From the NCBI GenBank assembly GCA_038212445.1, contig JBBQUM010000028.1, forward strand, positions 37,846 to 101,845: 64,000 nt of DNA, given 5' to 3'. Both the position numbers and the translations under genes were made by a program. Positions 15,903-24,498 of the stretch are shown here, piece by piece (positions within the stretch are counted from its first letter, which is position 1; each line of letters opens with the position of its first letter). The notes under the pieces were generated by a model, which was given only the letters and a program-made list of their open reading frames with translations, was not told the DNA's origin and searched no databases. The DNA is from TMP-7 sp038212445. GTDB taxonomy: Bacteria; Acidobacteriota; Terriglobia; Bryobacterales; Bryobacteraceae.

Positions 15903-18147
15903 GCGGATGTTGCTCCGGGTGAAGGATGGTTTGTAGCGCCTCGTCCCAGGGGCGCCGCAGATCTTCGATTGCGCAATCGATTAGCACGGTGGAATCGTTA
16001 CTGACCTGCAATCTACCTTCAATTGTACTGCCTATACGCGGCGCTTCGATGCCGTAAAACAGCGCGATCTTCTGAACTTGTGCGCTGAAGCGTGTCGAAA
16101 CCAGAATACGCGACGGACCCTCATGGAATAGCAGCAACTCCGGCTCAATCGAATAGTCGACTTCGATCTTGGCGCCCACGCCCCCGAAACAGCATTCCGC
16201 CAGCGCTACCGCAAGGCCGCCGTCGGAACAGTCGTGCGAGCTTTCCACCAACTGCTCCCTCACGATTTCGCGAATCGCTGAGTGCACGCGCTTCTCGTAC
16301 TCCATGTCGAGCGCCGGCGGGACGCCCCACATCTTTTTGATGATCTGTTTGGCGTACTGTGTTCCGCCCATCTGCGCCATGTCTGGATGGCCAAGGCCGC
16401 CGAGAAGGATGATGTCGCGGTCTACGTGCTTGAACGCAGTGGTAACCGGAATGATATCGCCTAGCAGGCCGACCACTCCCAACACTGGAGTTGGGTAGAT
16501 TCCTTCGCCGAGCGTCTCGTTGTACAAACTCACGTTGCCGCCGGTGATCGGCGTCTCGAAGAAGGTGCAGGCTTCCGCCATGCCCTCGATGGATTCGACA
16601 AGCTGGGCCATAATCTCAGGCCGTTCAGGATTGCCGAAGTTCAAATTATTGGTGGCTGCTACCGGCAGCGCGCCGACGGTCGACAGGTTGCGGCAGCACT
16701 CGGCAACGAGCAGTTTGGTTCCCTCGCGCGGATTGAGCGCGCAGTACCGGCCGTTGCCGTCGAGGGTCATGGCGATAGAAGTGCCGGTCTCCTTGATGCG
16801 AATAATTGCCGCGTCGCCGCCCGGCCCGAGGGTGGTGTTGGTGCGGACCATATGGTCGTACTGCTCCCAGATCCAGCGCTTGTTGCAGACATCCGCGGAG
16901 GCGAGGATGGCTAGAAGGGTGGCGAGTGGCGAGAGGTGAGTGGGGAGCGTTTCCGGCGTATCGCCAGCCAGAGAGAGCGGCTTGGTGTAGGGACGATTGT
17001 AAAGTGGGGCCTCGTCAGCGAGCGCGCGGTTGGAGATTTCGGCGACTACTTCGCCGTGATTCCTAACGCGAAGAAGTCCGTCGCCGGTCACCTGGCCGAC
17101 GGTGACGGCGTCCAGCCCCCACTTCTTGAAGACGGCGAACACTTCGTCCTCCCGGCCCTTCTCTGCCACGAGCAGCATACGCTCCTGCGATTCGGAGAGC
17201 ATGATTTCGTACGGTGTCATGCCGGTCTCGCGCTGCGGGACGTACATCAGGTCAATTTCGACGCCGGTGCCGGCGCGGCTGCCCATCTCGCAAGTGGAAC
17301 AGGTGAGTCCGGCAGCGCCCATATCCTGGATGCCGACGATGGCGCCGGTCCGCATCGCTTCGAGGCACGCTTCAAGAAGCAGCTTTTCCATGAACGGATC
17401 GCCAACCTGCACGTTCGGCCGTTTTTGTTTCGCTTCCTCGGTGAACTCGGCCGAGGCCATTGTGGCGCCGTGGACGCCGTCGCGGCCGGTCTTTGCGCCG
17501 ACGTAGATAACCGGATTGCCGACGCCGGTGGCGCGTCCGAAGAATATTTCGTCGTGCCGAAAGACTCCCAGGGCAAAAACGTTGACGAGTGGATTGCCGC
17601 TGTAGCCGTCCTCAAAGGCGCATTCGCCGCCGACAGTGGGGACACCGAAGCAGTTGCCGTAATGCGCGATTCCGCTGACGACGCCTTCGAGAATGCGCCG
17701 GTTACGGGCACCTGTCTTGGGATCGTCAAGGCGGCCAAAGCGAATGGCGTCCATCACAGCTAGCGGTCGCGCGCCCATGGTGAAAATGTCGCGAAGGATG
17801 CCGCCGACCCCTGTAGCAGCGCCTTGGAACGGCTCGATGAAACTCGGATGGTTATGCGATTCAATCTTGAACGCGATTGCGTAACGCTCGCCTGTGGGGC
17901 TGGCGCCGATGTCGATGATACCCGCGTTCTCGCCTGGGCCAACCAGCACGCGGTGGCTCTGCGTCGGCAGTTTCTTTAGATGAATGCGCGAACTCTTATA
18001 GGAACAATGCTCGCTCCACATCACCGAGAAGATGCCCAGCTCGGTGTAGGTGGGCTCGCGGCCGCCGAGCAGAGAGACAATCTTGTCGTATTCGGCCTGA
18101 GTCAATTGGTGAGTTGCGATCAGGTCAGGAGTGATGGGGATGGTCAT
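15895..18147 (-). CDS. purL: Phosphoribosylformylglycinamidine synthase, synthetase subunit
   Basis: A 750-residue small-type PurL, lacking the glutaminase domain found in the long enterobacterial form. Typical segments are GIFSVMWSEHCSYKSSR, KIESHNHPSFIEPFQGAATG and DMGAAGLTCSTCEMGSR. With PurQ and PurS it converts FGAR to FGAM. It overlaps purQ by 4 bp and purF by 8 bp, so the three are coupled. Full length, no damage seen. Confidence 0.97.
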   Translation of the reverse strand: MTIPITPDLIATHQLTQAEYDKIVSLLGGREPTYTELGIFSVMWSEHCSYKSSRIHLKKLPTQSHRVLVGPGENAGIIDIGASPTGERYAIAFKIESHNHPSFIEPFQGAATGVGGILRDIFTMGARPLAVMDAIRFGRLDDPKTGARNRRILEGVVSGIAHYGNCFGVPTVGGECAFEDGYSGNPLVNVFALGVFRHDEIFFGRATGVGNPVIYVGAKTGRDGVHGATMASAEFTEEAKQKRPNVQVGDPFMEKLLLEACLEAMRTGAIVGIQDMGAAGLTCSTCEMGSRAGTGVEIDLMYVPQRETGMTPYEIMLSESQERMLLVAEKGREDEVFAVFKKWGLDAVTVGQVTGDGLLRVRNHGEVVAEISNRALADEAPLYNRPYTKPLSLAGDTPETLPTHLSPLATLLAILASADVCNKRWIWEQYDHMVRTNTTLGPGGDAAIIRIKETGTSIAMTLDGNGRYCALNPREGTKLLVAECCRNLSTVGALPVAATNNLNFGNPERPEIMAQLVESIEGMAEACTFFETPITGGNVSLYNETLGEGIYPTPVLGVVGLLGDIIPVTTAFKHVDRDIILLGGLGHPDMAQMGGTQYAKQIIKKMWGVPPALDMEYEKRVHSAIREIVREQLVESSHDCSDGGLAVALAECCFGGVGAKIEVDYSIEPELLLFHEGPSRILVSTRFSAQVQKIALFYGIEAPRIGSTIEGRLQVSNDSTVLIDCAIEDLRRPWDEALQTILHPEQHPHG

Positions 18148-18818
18148 TTTGAGACGGTGGCGAGAGCTTGTACGACCGAGCGCCAGACGATGAGCCCGTC
18201 GGTGGAACCCATCAACGGATGGGACGCACGGTCGGGATGCGGCATCATGCCCATGACATTGCGCCGTTCATTGAGGATGCCGGCGATATTGCGCATGCTG
18301 CCATTTGGGTTGTCGACGTAGCGGAACAGGACACGATCCTCCCGCTCGAGTTGATCGAGGGTGTGATCGTCGGCGGTATAACAGCCTTCGCCGTGGGCGA
18401 TGGGAATGTGGAGGTGCTGTCCGCGTGTGGCTTCGTTGGTAAACGGCGAGTCGGTGGTTTCAGTGGTGAGTTCAACTTGCCGGCAGATGAATTTCAGATC
18501 GCGGTTGCGAACCAGGGCGCCTGGGAGCAGGCCCGCTTCAGTGAGGATCTGGAAGCCGTTGCAGATGCCGAGGACGAGTCCGCCGTCAGCCGCGAACCGC
18601 TTCACGGCCGACATTACCGGTGAGAACTTGGCAATGGCGCCGCAACGAAGGTAGTCGCCATAGCTGAAGCCACCAGGCAGGATCACCGCGTCGGCGTTGC
18701 CGAGGTTGGTGGAGTCGTGCCAGATGAATTCGGCTTCGTGGCCAAGATCGTGAGAGGTTGAATACCAGCAATCGTGATCGCAATTGCTGCCTGGGAACAC
18801 GACAACGCCGAATTTCAT
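18144..18818 (-). CDS. purQ: Phosphoribosylformylglycinamidine synthase, glutaminase subunit
   Basis: A 224-residue class I glutaminase. It begins MKFGVVVFPGSNCDHD and has the nucleophile elbow LGICNGFQIL and the catalytic His/Glu region near GMMPHPDR. It supplies ammonia to PurL. The frame extends to an ATG at 18851, but the conserved N-terminus and the promoter position both favour 18818. It is the first gene of the purQLF operon. No purS lies next to it. Confidence 0.96.
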   Translation of the reverse strand: MKFGVVVFPGSNCDHDCWYSTSHDLGHEAEFIWHDSTNLGNADAVILPGGFSYGDYLRCGAIAKFSPVMSAVKRFAADGGLVLGICNGFQILTEAGLLPGALVRNRDLKFICRQVELTTETTDSPFTNEATRGQHLHIPIAHGEGCYTADDHTLDQLEREDRVLFRYVDNPNGSMRNIAGILNERRNVMGMMPHPDRASHPLMGSTDGLIVWRSVVQALATVSK

Positions 18819-18827
18819 TGAGTTTCC

Positions 18828-18858
18828 ATTATAGCGGGGAGGGCGGCGCATGTATCAA
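18828..18858 (-). promoter_or_regulatory. purQLF promoter
   Basis: On the minus strand TTGATA (18858-18853) and a perfect TATAAT (18833-18828) are spaced by 19 bp. The purQ ATG begins 9 nt after the -10 box, so the mRNA should have almost no leader. No purine riboswitch fits in this space. Confidence 0.65.
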
Positions 18859-18868
18859 GATAGAGGCT

Positions 18869-19510
18869 GTGAATCCAGCCGAAGATGCTGATCGTCCAGA
18901 ACCACGGTGGCCGGCGATTGTTTCGATGCTCTCGTTTGCTGGGCTGAGGTTTGCGATGCCGGATGCGCTTACCATTGGCCCGGACTGGGCCATGCTGGCC
19001 GTAGTGCCGGCCTTGTTGGTGCCGACAGTGATGACGCACCGCGCGGGCTTTCACAAACTCAATGAGATCTTCGGCTATGCGCTGGTGAGCATCGTAACCC
19101 TTGACCTGGTTGTATCGCTGACGCTGCTGATTGCGAGGCTACCCGCGCATACAGAAACGCCGAAGCAATTGCTAATTGCGGCAGCGGGACTTTGGGTGTC
19201 GAACATTATTGTTTTTGCCTCCTGGTATTGGAGGCTGGATGCTGGCGGCCCTAACCGGCGCGACGCGCGGACTTCGCATGAAGATGGGGCGTTCCTATTT
19301 CCGCAGATGATGCTCGAGGGCGAAGACTGGGCGAATTGGAAGCCCGGATTTGTGGATTACCTATTTCTCGCATTTAATACCAGCACTGCTTTTTCACCAA
19401 CTGACGCACCGGTGCTATCACGCTGGGCGAAACTGCTGATGATGGTGCAGTCAGTGATATCGCTAGGCACAATCGCGATCATTGCGGCGCGCGCTGTCAA
19501 CGTTCTGTAA
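18869..19510 (+). CDS. Polytopic membrane protein, about 213 aa
   Basis: Hydrophobic segments lie near residues 18-29, 38-50, 62-85, 100-118 and 190-210. The C-terminal part contains DYLFLAFNTSTAFSPTDAPV and LSRWAKLLMMVQS, a motif I associate with uncharacterised DUF1345-like membrane proteins of Actinobacteria and Acidobacteria. Function is unknown. The GTG at 18869 follows an AGAGG; the frame also opens at 18758, but that would run antisense into the purQ N-terminus and adds a non-membrane stretch. It is divergent from purQ and its start lies beyond the purQ promoter. Confidence 0.7.
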   Translation: MNPAEDADRPEPRWPAIVSMLSFAGLRFAMPDALTIGPDWAMLAVVPALLVPTVMTHRAGFHKLNEIFGYALVSIVTLDLVVSLTLLIARLPAHTETPKQLLIAAAGLWVSNIIVFASWYWRLDAGGPNRRDARTSHEDGAFLFPQMMLEGEDWANWKPGFVDYLFLAFNTSTAFSPTDAPVLSRWAKLLMMVQSVISLGTIAIIAARAVNVL

Positions 19511-19512
19511 CT

Positions 19513-19561
19513 CACTTTTTCAAAAGTGGGCCCTTGCATTTGGCAGCCTTCGCCATATAAT
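19513..19561 (+). promoter_or_regulatory. Dyad and promoter upstream of the aquaporin gene
   Basis: CACTTTT/AAAAGTG (19513-19528) is a perfect inverted repeat directly after the preceding stop codon, and could end that transcript or act as an operator. It is followed by TTGCAT (19534-19539), 16 bp, and TATAAT (19556-19561). The aquaporin ATG at 19572 starts 10 nt after the -10 box, implying a leader of only a few bases. Confidence 0.55.
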
Positions 19562-19571
19562 CAGGTCCCAT

Positions 19572-20309
19572 ATGCAACCCCCGCTCATGAAACGCTCCCT
19601 TGCGGAGTTGATTGGTACGTTCTGGTTAGTTTTTGGCGGTTGCGGCAGCGCCGTACTTGCCGCCGCCTTTCCTAATGTAGGTATTGGTCTGTTGGGGGTC
19701 TCGTTTGCCTTCGGCCTCACTGTTCTAACGATGGCTTATACGATAGGCCACATCTCAGGTTGTCACTTAAACCCTGCCGTATCCGTTGGCCTGGCGATGG
19801 GCAAGCGGTTCCCGATGTCGGAACTGTTGCCGTATATCATTGCCCAGGTAGCCGGTGGCATTCTCGGTGCAGGCGTCTTATTCATAATCGCCAGCGGCAA
19901 AGCAGGCTTTGACGTCAATGGCGGGTTTGCGAGCAACGGGTATGGACTGCGGTCGCCGGGCGGCTACAGTCTTGGCGCGTGTCTAACGGCCGAACTTGTG
20001 CTGACGTTCATGTTTTTGCTGATCATCATGGGCTCTACGGACAAGCGTGCGCCCGGAGGTTTTGCGCCAATCGCTATCGGACTTGGACTCACCCTGATTC
20101 ACCTGATCGGGATTCCGGTGACGAATCTTTCTGTTAATCCTGCCCGGTCCACCGGTCCGGCGTTGTTTGTTGGCGGAGGCGCAATCGAGCAGCTTTGGCT
20201 GTTCTGGCTGGCGCCGATCGTCGGGGCGGCAATCGCGGGTGTAGTTTACGCCGCTGTGTTTGAGGAGTCCGCCACCGAGACTGCCAAAGCACGCACGGCA
20301 CACGCCTGA
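19572..20309 (+). CDS. aqpZ: Aquaporin Z-type water channel
   Basis: A MIP-family channel of about 245 residues with six helices and both half-helix motifs, HLNPAVS and SVNPARS. The segment LTLIHLIGIPVTN matches Escherichia coli AqpZ closely and keeps the selectivity-filter His; the filter Arg is in NPAR. The residue equivalent to Thr183 of AqpZ is Leu here (TNLSVNPARS). A water channel in the inner membrane is expected. The start is either ATG 19572 or ATG 19587 (MKRSLAELIGTFWLVFGG, which aligns best with AqpZ); the promoter position is compatible with both. The formamidase-like gene follows after 40 bp on the same strand. Confidence 0.93.
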   Translation: MQPPLMKRSLAELIGTFWLVFGGCGSAVLAAAFPNVGIGLLGVSFAFGLTVLTMAYTIGHISGCHLNPAVSVGLAMGKRFPMSELLPYIIAQVAGGILGAGVLFIIASGKAGFDVNGGFASNGYGLRSPGGYSLGACLTAELVLTFMFLLIIMGSTDKRAPGGFAPIAIGLGLTLIHLIGIPVTNLSVNPARSTGPALFVGGGAIEQLWLFWLAPIVGAAIAGVVYAAVFEESATETAKARTAHA

Positions 20310-20349
20310 GCGATACGGGCGGGGCAGGTCGCGCTACTCTAGCAGAATC

Positions 20350-21339
20350 ATGCGCCACCTGCTCTTCGCCTTGGCCGTCCCACTCCTTGCTGCTGAACAT
20401 ACGCTGCTGCCTACTCCCGCCAACGTCGTGGTGGGACACTACTGGTCGCAATCTAAGCCAGTTTTGCGCGTCAAGAACGGCGACATCGTTCAGACCACGA
20501 CGATGATCACGTCGACTCCCGAGCGGTTGCGGGGCGCGGGCGTTGCAGAGGATCAGATTCAGGCCGAGCTGAAAGCGATCGTCGAGACCGTGAAGGACAA
20601 GGGCCCCGGCGGTCACATTCTGAACGGACCGATCTTCATCGAAGGCGCCGAGCCCGGGGACACGCTCGAGGTACGGATCCTCTCTATCAAGCCTGCGATC
20701 GCGTATGCGTACAACGCATTCCGTCCGGGCGCGGGCTTTCTGCCGGAAGACTTTACAACGCCAAAGATGAAGATCATTCCGCTCGATGCGAAGCGGAACA
20801 TCGCGCATTTTAGCGATCACATCGAAATTCCACTCGCGCCTTTCTTCGGTAGCATGGGCGTGGCTCCTCCGGAGTCCGCCGGCCGTATCAGCAGCGGGCC
20901 TCCCGGCATGCACGCCGGCAATCTGGACAACAAGCATTTAGTAGCCGGGACGAAGTTGTACATCCCGGTTCACGTCGCTGGAGCACTGTTCGAGGTGGGG
21001 GACGGACACGCCGGGCAGGGTAACGGCGAGGTGACGATCACTGCGCTGGAAACGTCGTTGACGGGGCGCTTCCAGTTTTTCGTGCACAAGGGGAAGACGC
21101 TGAAAGCGCCGCGCGCCGAGACGCCGACGCACTTCATCGCCATGGGGCTGGATGAGGATCTGACCAAGGCGACGAAGATGGCGGTCCGCGAGACAATTGA
21201 CTTTCTGGTGTCCGAGAAAGGGATGACGCGGGAAGACGCCTATATGCTGTCGAGCGTGGCGGTTGACTTCGAAATCACGCAGTTGGTGGACGGCACGAAA
21301 GGTGTCCACGCAATGATTCCGAAGTCGATCTTCAAGTAG
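20350..21339 (+). CDS. Exported acetamidase/formamidase-family protein
   Basis: A 329-residue FmdA/AmdA-family protein. Residues 1-15 form a signal peptide (MRHLLFALAVPLLAAEH). The body has GGHILNGPIFIEGAEPGDTL, SSGPPGMHAGNLDNKHL and VHVAGALFEVGDGHAGQG, all conserved in the family. Members hydrolyse short amides such as formamide to the acid and ammonia; most are cytoplasmic, so the signal peptide is notable. It overlaps the convergent cytochrome gene by 8 bp at the 3' ends. Its location 40 bp after an aquaporin gene suggests co-transcription. Confidence 0.88.
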   Translation: MRHLLFALAVPLLAAEHTLLPTPANVVVGHYWSQSKPVLRVKNGDIVQTTTMITSTPERLRGAGVAEDQIQAELKAIVETVKDKGPGGHILNGPIFIEGAEPGDTLEVRILSIKPAIAYAYNAFRPGAGFLPEDFTTPKMKIIPLDAKRNIAHFSDHIEIPLAPFFGSMGVAPPESAGRISSGPPGMHAGNLDNKHLVAGTKLYIPVHVAGALFEVGDGHAGQGNGEVTITALETSLTGRFQFFVHKGKTLKAPRAETPTHFIAMGLDEDLTKATKMAVRETIDFLVSEKGMTREDAYMLSSVAVDFEITQLVDGTKGVHAMIPKSIFK

Positions 21340-22297
21340 CGGGACAGATGCCGGGCATCTTCGCGATCCATTCGCGGATAAGCTTGACGCCATCGCGGTC
21401 CACCACCGAGTGGCCAACGTCAGGCATCATTACTTTGCGGTCGAGCGACTCCATGCGGTGGATCAATACCGACTGGCCTGGGTGCCCGGGAATGATGTCG
21501 TAGCCTTTGCCTTCCTGCGGCGGCTTGCAGATGCCGATGCTGCGCGGCTTCGACTCGTCGACTGTCAGGAACACGCCCGACTTAGTGCCGCGTCCGCCGA
21601 CGATATGGCACGACGCGCAATTGACATCGATATACTCGCGAGCGCGCGCATCCAGGCTGTCGCCGGGCTTTGGGGTGTCGGCCGGCACACCTGTGAGATA
21701 GCCGGCCTGCGCCCATTGCTGTAGCTGTCCGTCGCGATTCAGATTCCTCGCAGTGATGCCGAGGGGACCGTTGTCACGCGGGCCTTCGTGGCAGGTTTTG
21801 CACTGATTCACGTTGGGGATGTCATAGTCGAACTCCTCGCCGTTCCATTTGACGCGGGTTGGTGCGGGAGTCACATCGAGGACAGCATCGTCCTGGTTGT
21901 GAGTCCAGACGTAGGTGATGCCCTGCCAGCCGTTCTGCTTGTGCACGTACAGGCGGGTCTCGACGCGGCGCTCGCCGAAAGAGAAGGTCTTGGAGAGGAT
22001 CGTGCCCACCGGCAAATCGACGGGACCGTCGGAGCGATAGCTGCCGTGGTTGCCCGGCGGCATCCAGACAGTCCGCAGTTTAGCGGCGTTGTTCGAAAAA
22101 AGCGCAGTGTTCACGCTGTAGGGCAGGACACCGGCATTCGGCTTCAACTCATGTTGATTGCCAGTGAAGAGCTGCCACTCCGACAGCTTCTCGGGGTAAT
22201 GATCATCAAGGTGGGCCTGAACGCCGCTGCGGTGGTTTGAGCATCCGGCGAACGCGATCATCACCGCAAAGATCGCTGACCGGCAATAACCGCTCAC
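21332..22297 (-). CDS. Diheme c-type cytochrome lipoprotein (SO2930/HNE_0200-like)
   Basis: A 321-residue exported protein. The N-terminus (SAIFAVMIAFAGCSN) is a lipoprotein signal with a Cys in the lipobox. Two heme-attachment motifs are present, CKTCH and CASCH. Conserved text such as LPYSVNTALFSNNAAKLRTV and MMPDVGHSVVDRDG matches the diheme family named after SO2930. Electron-transfer or peroxidase-like roles are unproven for this family. The start is a GTG at 22297. It is convergent with, and overlaps, the formamidase-like gene. Confidence 0.85.
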   Translation of the reverse strand: MSGYCRSAIFAVMIAFAGCSNHRSGVQAHLDDHYPEKLSEWQLFTGNQHELKPNAGVLPYSVNTALFSNNAAKLRTVWMPPGNHGSYRSDGPVDLPVGTILSKTFSFGERRVETRLYVHKQNGWQGITYVWTHNQDDAVLDVTPAPTRVKWNGEEFDYDIPNVNQCKTCHEGPRDNGPLGITARNLNRDGQLQQWAQAGYLTGVPADTPKPGDSLDARAREYIDVNCASCHIVGGRGTKSGVFLTVDESKPRSIGICKPPQEGKGYDIIPGHPGQSVLIHRMESLDRKVMMPDVGHSVVDRDGVKLIREWIAKMPGICPAT

Positions 22298-22317
22298 ATA
22301 ACTATGTTAGCGACTCC

Positions 22318-23697
22318 TCACACTGCGCTGAGACCCGAGTGCTTTAACTCGTCTGTCCGAATCGCGCCGTCCTTGACGTTGAAGATGCCGGGAAAGCGCT
22401 TTTCCCAAGGTTTGTTCGCGGCGGGCACATACTCGCGCGCGTTGGCTTCCACGCCGGCCGTGCCGGGCACATACGCGGCCAGTCCCACTGAATGAATGAG
22501 CGACGCGCCGGGGCAAGTGAGGTCCTGCACACAGAGGAACATTTTATGTTTTTGCGCGACGGCTGCCATGAGTAACACTTGGCTTTGCCCCTTGCAGGCT
22601 TTTAGAGCTGCGCCTGAGTAACCCATCTCGCGCGCGAGCATCAGGCTTTCGATATCGGTGAGCGATTCGTCGATGACTACGGGTTTGATCTTGGCGGCAT
22701 CATGCATGACGTTGGCGCGGTCGGCTTTCAGATCGCGTTTGGTGGGTTGTTCGAGATACAGGATGCGGTCAAACGCGCGTGGAGATTTCTCCTTGAGTTT
22801 GTGGAGAAACTCGAGCAATGCCGCAGAACTCGAGCAGCGCTCGTTGAAGTCGAGGCAGTAGAACCAGCGGTCTACTCCGCGTCTGCGCTGTGCCTCCACT
22901 GCCGCCCGCTCGATAGCCGCAACGCGGTCGACATCCCAGGCGATGTCGTCGCCATTCAGTTTGATTTTGATGTGCGTGAGTCCGTTGTAAGCGATCCAGG
23001 CGGGGAGTGCTTCCGGGAGGCCGTCGTTAATCGGCTTCCTGATATCGGCGGCGAGGATAGGATCGGACGCACCGACGGAATGAAACAACGGCACTCGCGG
23101 CTTTGGCGCTTGTTGCACGTACTGACTCAGATGCTGACCCTTGAAGCCGGCGCCGAGATAGTAACTCAAATCGCGACGCATCAAGTCAGGCCCGTAAGTG
23201 GAGTAGCAATTGCGGCCGTGCAGTTTCCCGAATGCATCGTGGATGGCGGCGTCGAACGGGCTGGCTGTAACCAGGACAGCGAGTTTAGGCATCGCAGGGC
23301 CGGCGGCCTTCAGGTAGTCAGGCTCGAGTCCCATGTTGATGTCGATCGGATGGCCGTACTCGCGGTGACCGGCCGTGATGCCTCGGATCCGTCCGGCGAG
23401 ATCCTTCATTGCGGAGAGGGTCTGGTCATAACTGAGCGTGGGAGAAGGCCAGGCCCACACGTTGCCCAGTGTCATGGAGCCGAACCCCTCGGCGCTCTTG
23501 CCCGAGCGTGACTCTACCCGGCAACGGACATTGAGCAGCGTGACGCGATCCACCTCACGGCCGCCGAATTTATAGGGAGTCCTGTACAGGAAATCCTCGA
23601 AGGAGTGTTGGATTGACGCTACGCGGATGTCTGTCGGTTGAGCGGCGCGGAGTATGGCCGGAGCGGCAAATCCGGCGATGAAATCACGGCGATACAT
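22318..23697 (-). CDS. Tat-exported enolase/mandelate racemase superfamily protein
   Basis: A 459-residue protein. It starts MYRRDFIAGFAAPAIL, a twin-arginine signal, so it should be folded before export. Enolase-superfamily landmarks follow: HIKIKLNGDD (Lys-x-Lys), LDFNER, LYLEQPT and VIDESLTD as the metal-ligand strands, and ALKACKGQSQ as the second catalytic Lys. A dehydratase, epimerase or racemase acting on a carboxylate is expected; substrate unknown. The longer frame from 23760 would run into the divergent TonB gene, so 23697 is preferred. It sits 20 bp from the cytochrome gene on the same strand. Confidence 0.8.
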   Translation of the reverse strand: MYRRDFIAGFAAPAILRAAQPTDIRVASIQHSFEDFLYRTPYKFGGREVDRVTLLNVRCRVESRSGKSAEGFGSMTLGNVWAWPSPTLSYDQTLSAMKDLAGRIRGITAGHREYGHPIDINMGLEPDYLKAAGPAMPKLAVLVTASPFDAAIHDAFGKLHGRNCYSTYGPDLMRRDLSYYLGAGFKGQHLSQYVQQAPKPRVPLFHSVGASDPILAADIRKPINDGLPEALPAWIAYNGLTHIKIKLNGDDIAWDVDRVAAIERAAVEAQRRRGVDRWFYCLDFNERCSSSAALLEFLHKLKEKSPRAFDRILYLEQPTKRDLKADRANVMHDAAKIKPVVIDESLTDIESLMLAREMGYSGAALKACKGQSQVLLMAAVAQKHKMFLCVQDLTCPGASLIHSVGLAAYVPGTAGVEANAREYVPAANKPWEKRFPGIFNVKDGAIRTDELKHSGLSAV

Positions 23698-23748
23698 ACG
23701 GCTCAATGATACGGGAACATGTGCGCACAGGTGGGTGTCTATAGCAGC

Positions 23749-24498
23749 ATGTTCGACCAATCGTTCATTGCTAACTCGGGAAAACGGCGGCCATGGACTT
23801 ATGTGCTGGGACTAATTGGCGAGTTACTGGTGTTAGGGTTCATGATGTTACTGCCACTTATTTACACGGAGAAACTCGGTGGTTTAGGACTATCTCATCT
23901 GCCGATGGTGTTGCCGCCGCGCGGACAGCCCGAGCCGCCGCCGATCAGGCCGGTGGATGGACGGCGTTCAATGCGCGTGGCCCAGATCTGGGATCGAAAT
24001 ACGCTGGTCTACCGGCCGTCGCCGGTCGTGCACGACGTCCAGATGTTCGTTGATGTAGTAGACCCCAGCCCGGGCATGTATGTTCCCGGCGCTATAGCCG
24101 GCGACTCGCGCGCCGGCACGGTTGTGGGGCGAATGCCGGACGTGGCGGCTCCACCAGAACCACCGAAGCCTGTCGAGCACGCCGCCAAGCCGGTTGAGAA
24201 GATTGACCACCCTGTGAGGACCGGCGGTGATGTGCAGGAAGCAAGAATTGTACGGAGGGTGATACCGATCTACCCGCCGCTGGCTCGTCAGGCGAGGGTC
24301 CAGGGGGTGGTGAAGTTGGACGGCATCATCGGCCGGGATGGGACCATCCATCAACTGCGCGTAATCAGCGGACATCCCTTATTGGTAAATGCGGCTGTCG
24401 ACGCTGTAAGGCAGTGGGTCTACCGGCCGACATTCCTGAATGGCGAGCCCGTCGAGGTGCAGGCGCCCATCGACGTGAACTTCACTTTGTCGCAGTAA
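23749..24498 (+). CDS. TonB-family energy transducer
   Basis: A 249-residue protein. The N-terminus MFDQSFIANSGKRRPWT precedes one membrane anchor (about residues 20-42). A proline-rich periplasmic linker follows (PPRGQPEPPPIRP, APPEPPKPVEHAA). The last 80 residues are the TonB fold: VRRVIPIYPPLARQARVQG, VVKLDGIIGRDG and VRQWVYRPTFLNG. It would couple the proton-motive force to outer-membrane receptors, or act as a signalling adaptor; no ExbB/ExbD is nearby. The start at 23749 is chosen over 23719 because MFDQSF fits acidobacterial relatives. The 3' end overlaps the convergent DedA gene by 17 bp. Confidence 0.88.
   Translation: MFDQSFIANSGKRRPWTYVLGLIGELLVLGFMMLLPLIYTEKLGGLGLSHLPMVLPPRGQPEPPPIRPVDGRRSMRVAQIWDRNTLVYRPSPVVHDVQMFVDVVDPSPGMYVPGAIAGDSRAGTVVGRMPDVAAPPEPPKPVEHAAKPVEKIDHPVRTGGDVQEARIVRRVIPIYPPLARQARVQGVVKLDGIIGRDGTIHQLRVISGHPLLVNAAVDAVRQWVYRPTFLNGEPVEVQAPIDVNFTLSQ

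Noticed and set aside
20134..20937. 267-codon minus frame across aqpZ and the formamidase-like gene
   Set aside because: Spans two real plus-strand genes and matches nothing.
22702..23511. 269-codon plus frame antisense to the enolase-superfamily gene
   Set aside because: Same reason; the minus frame has complete catalytic motifs and a signal.
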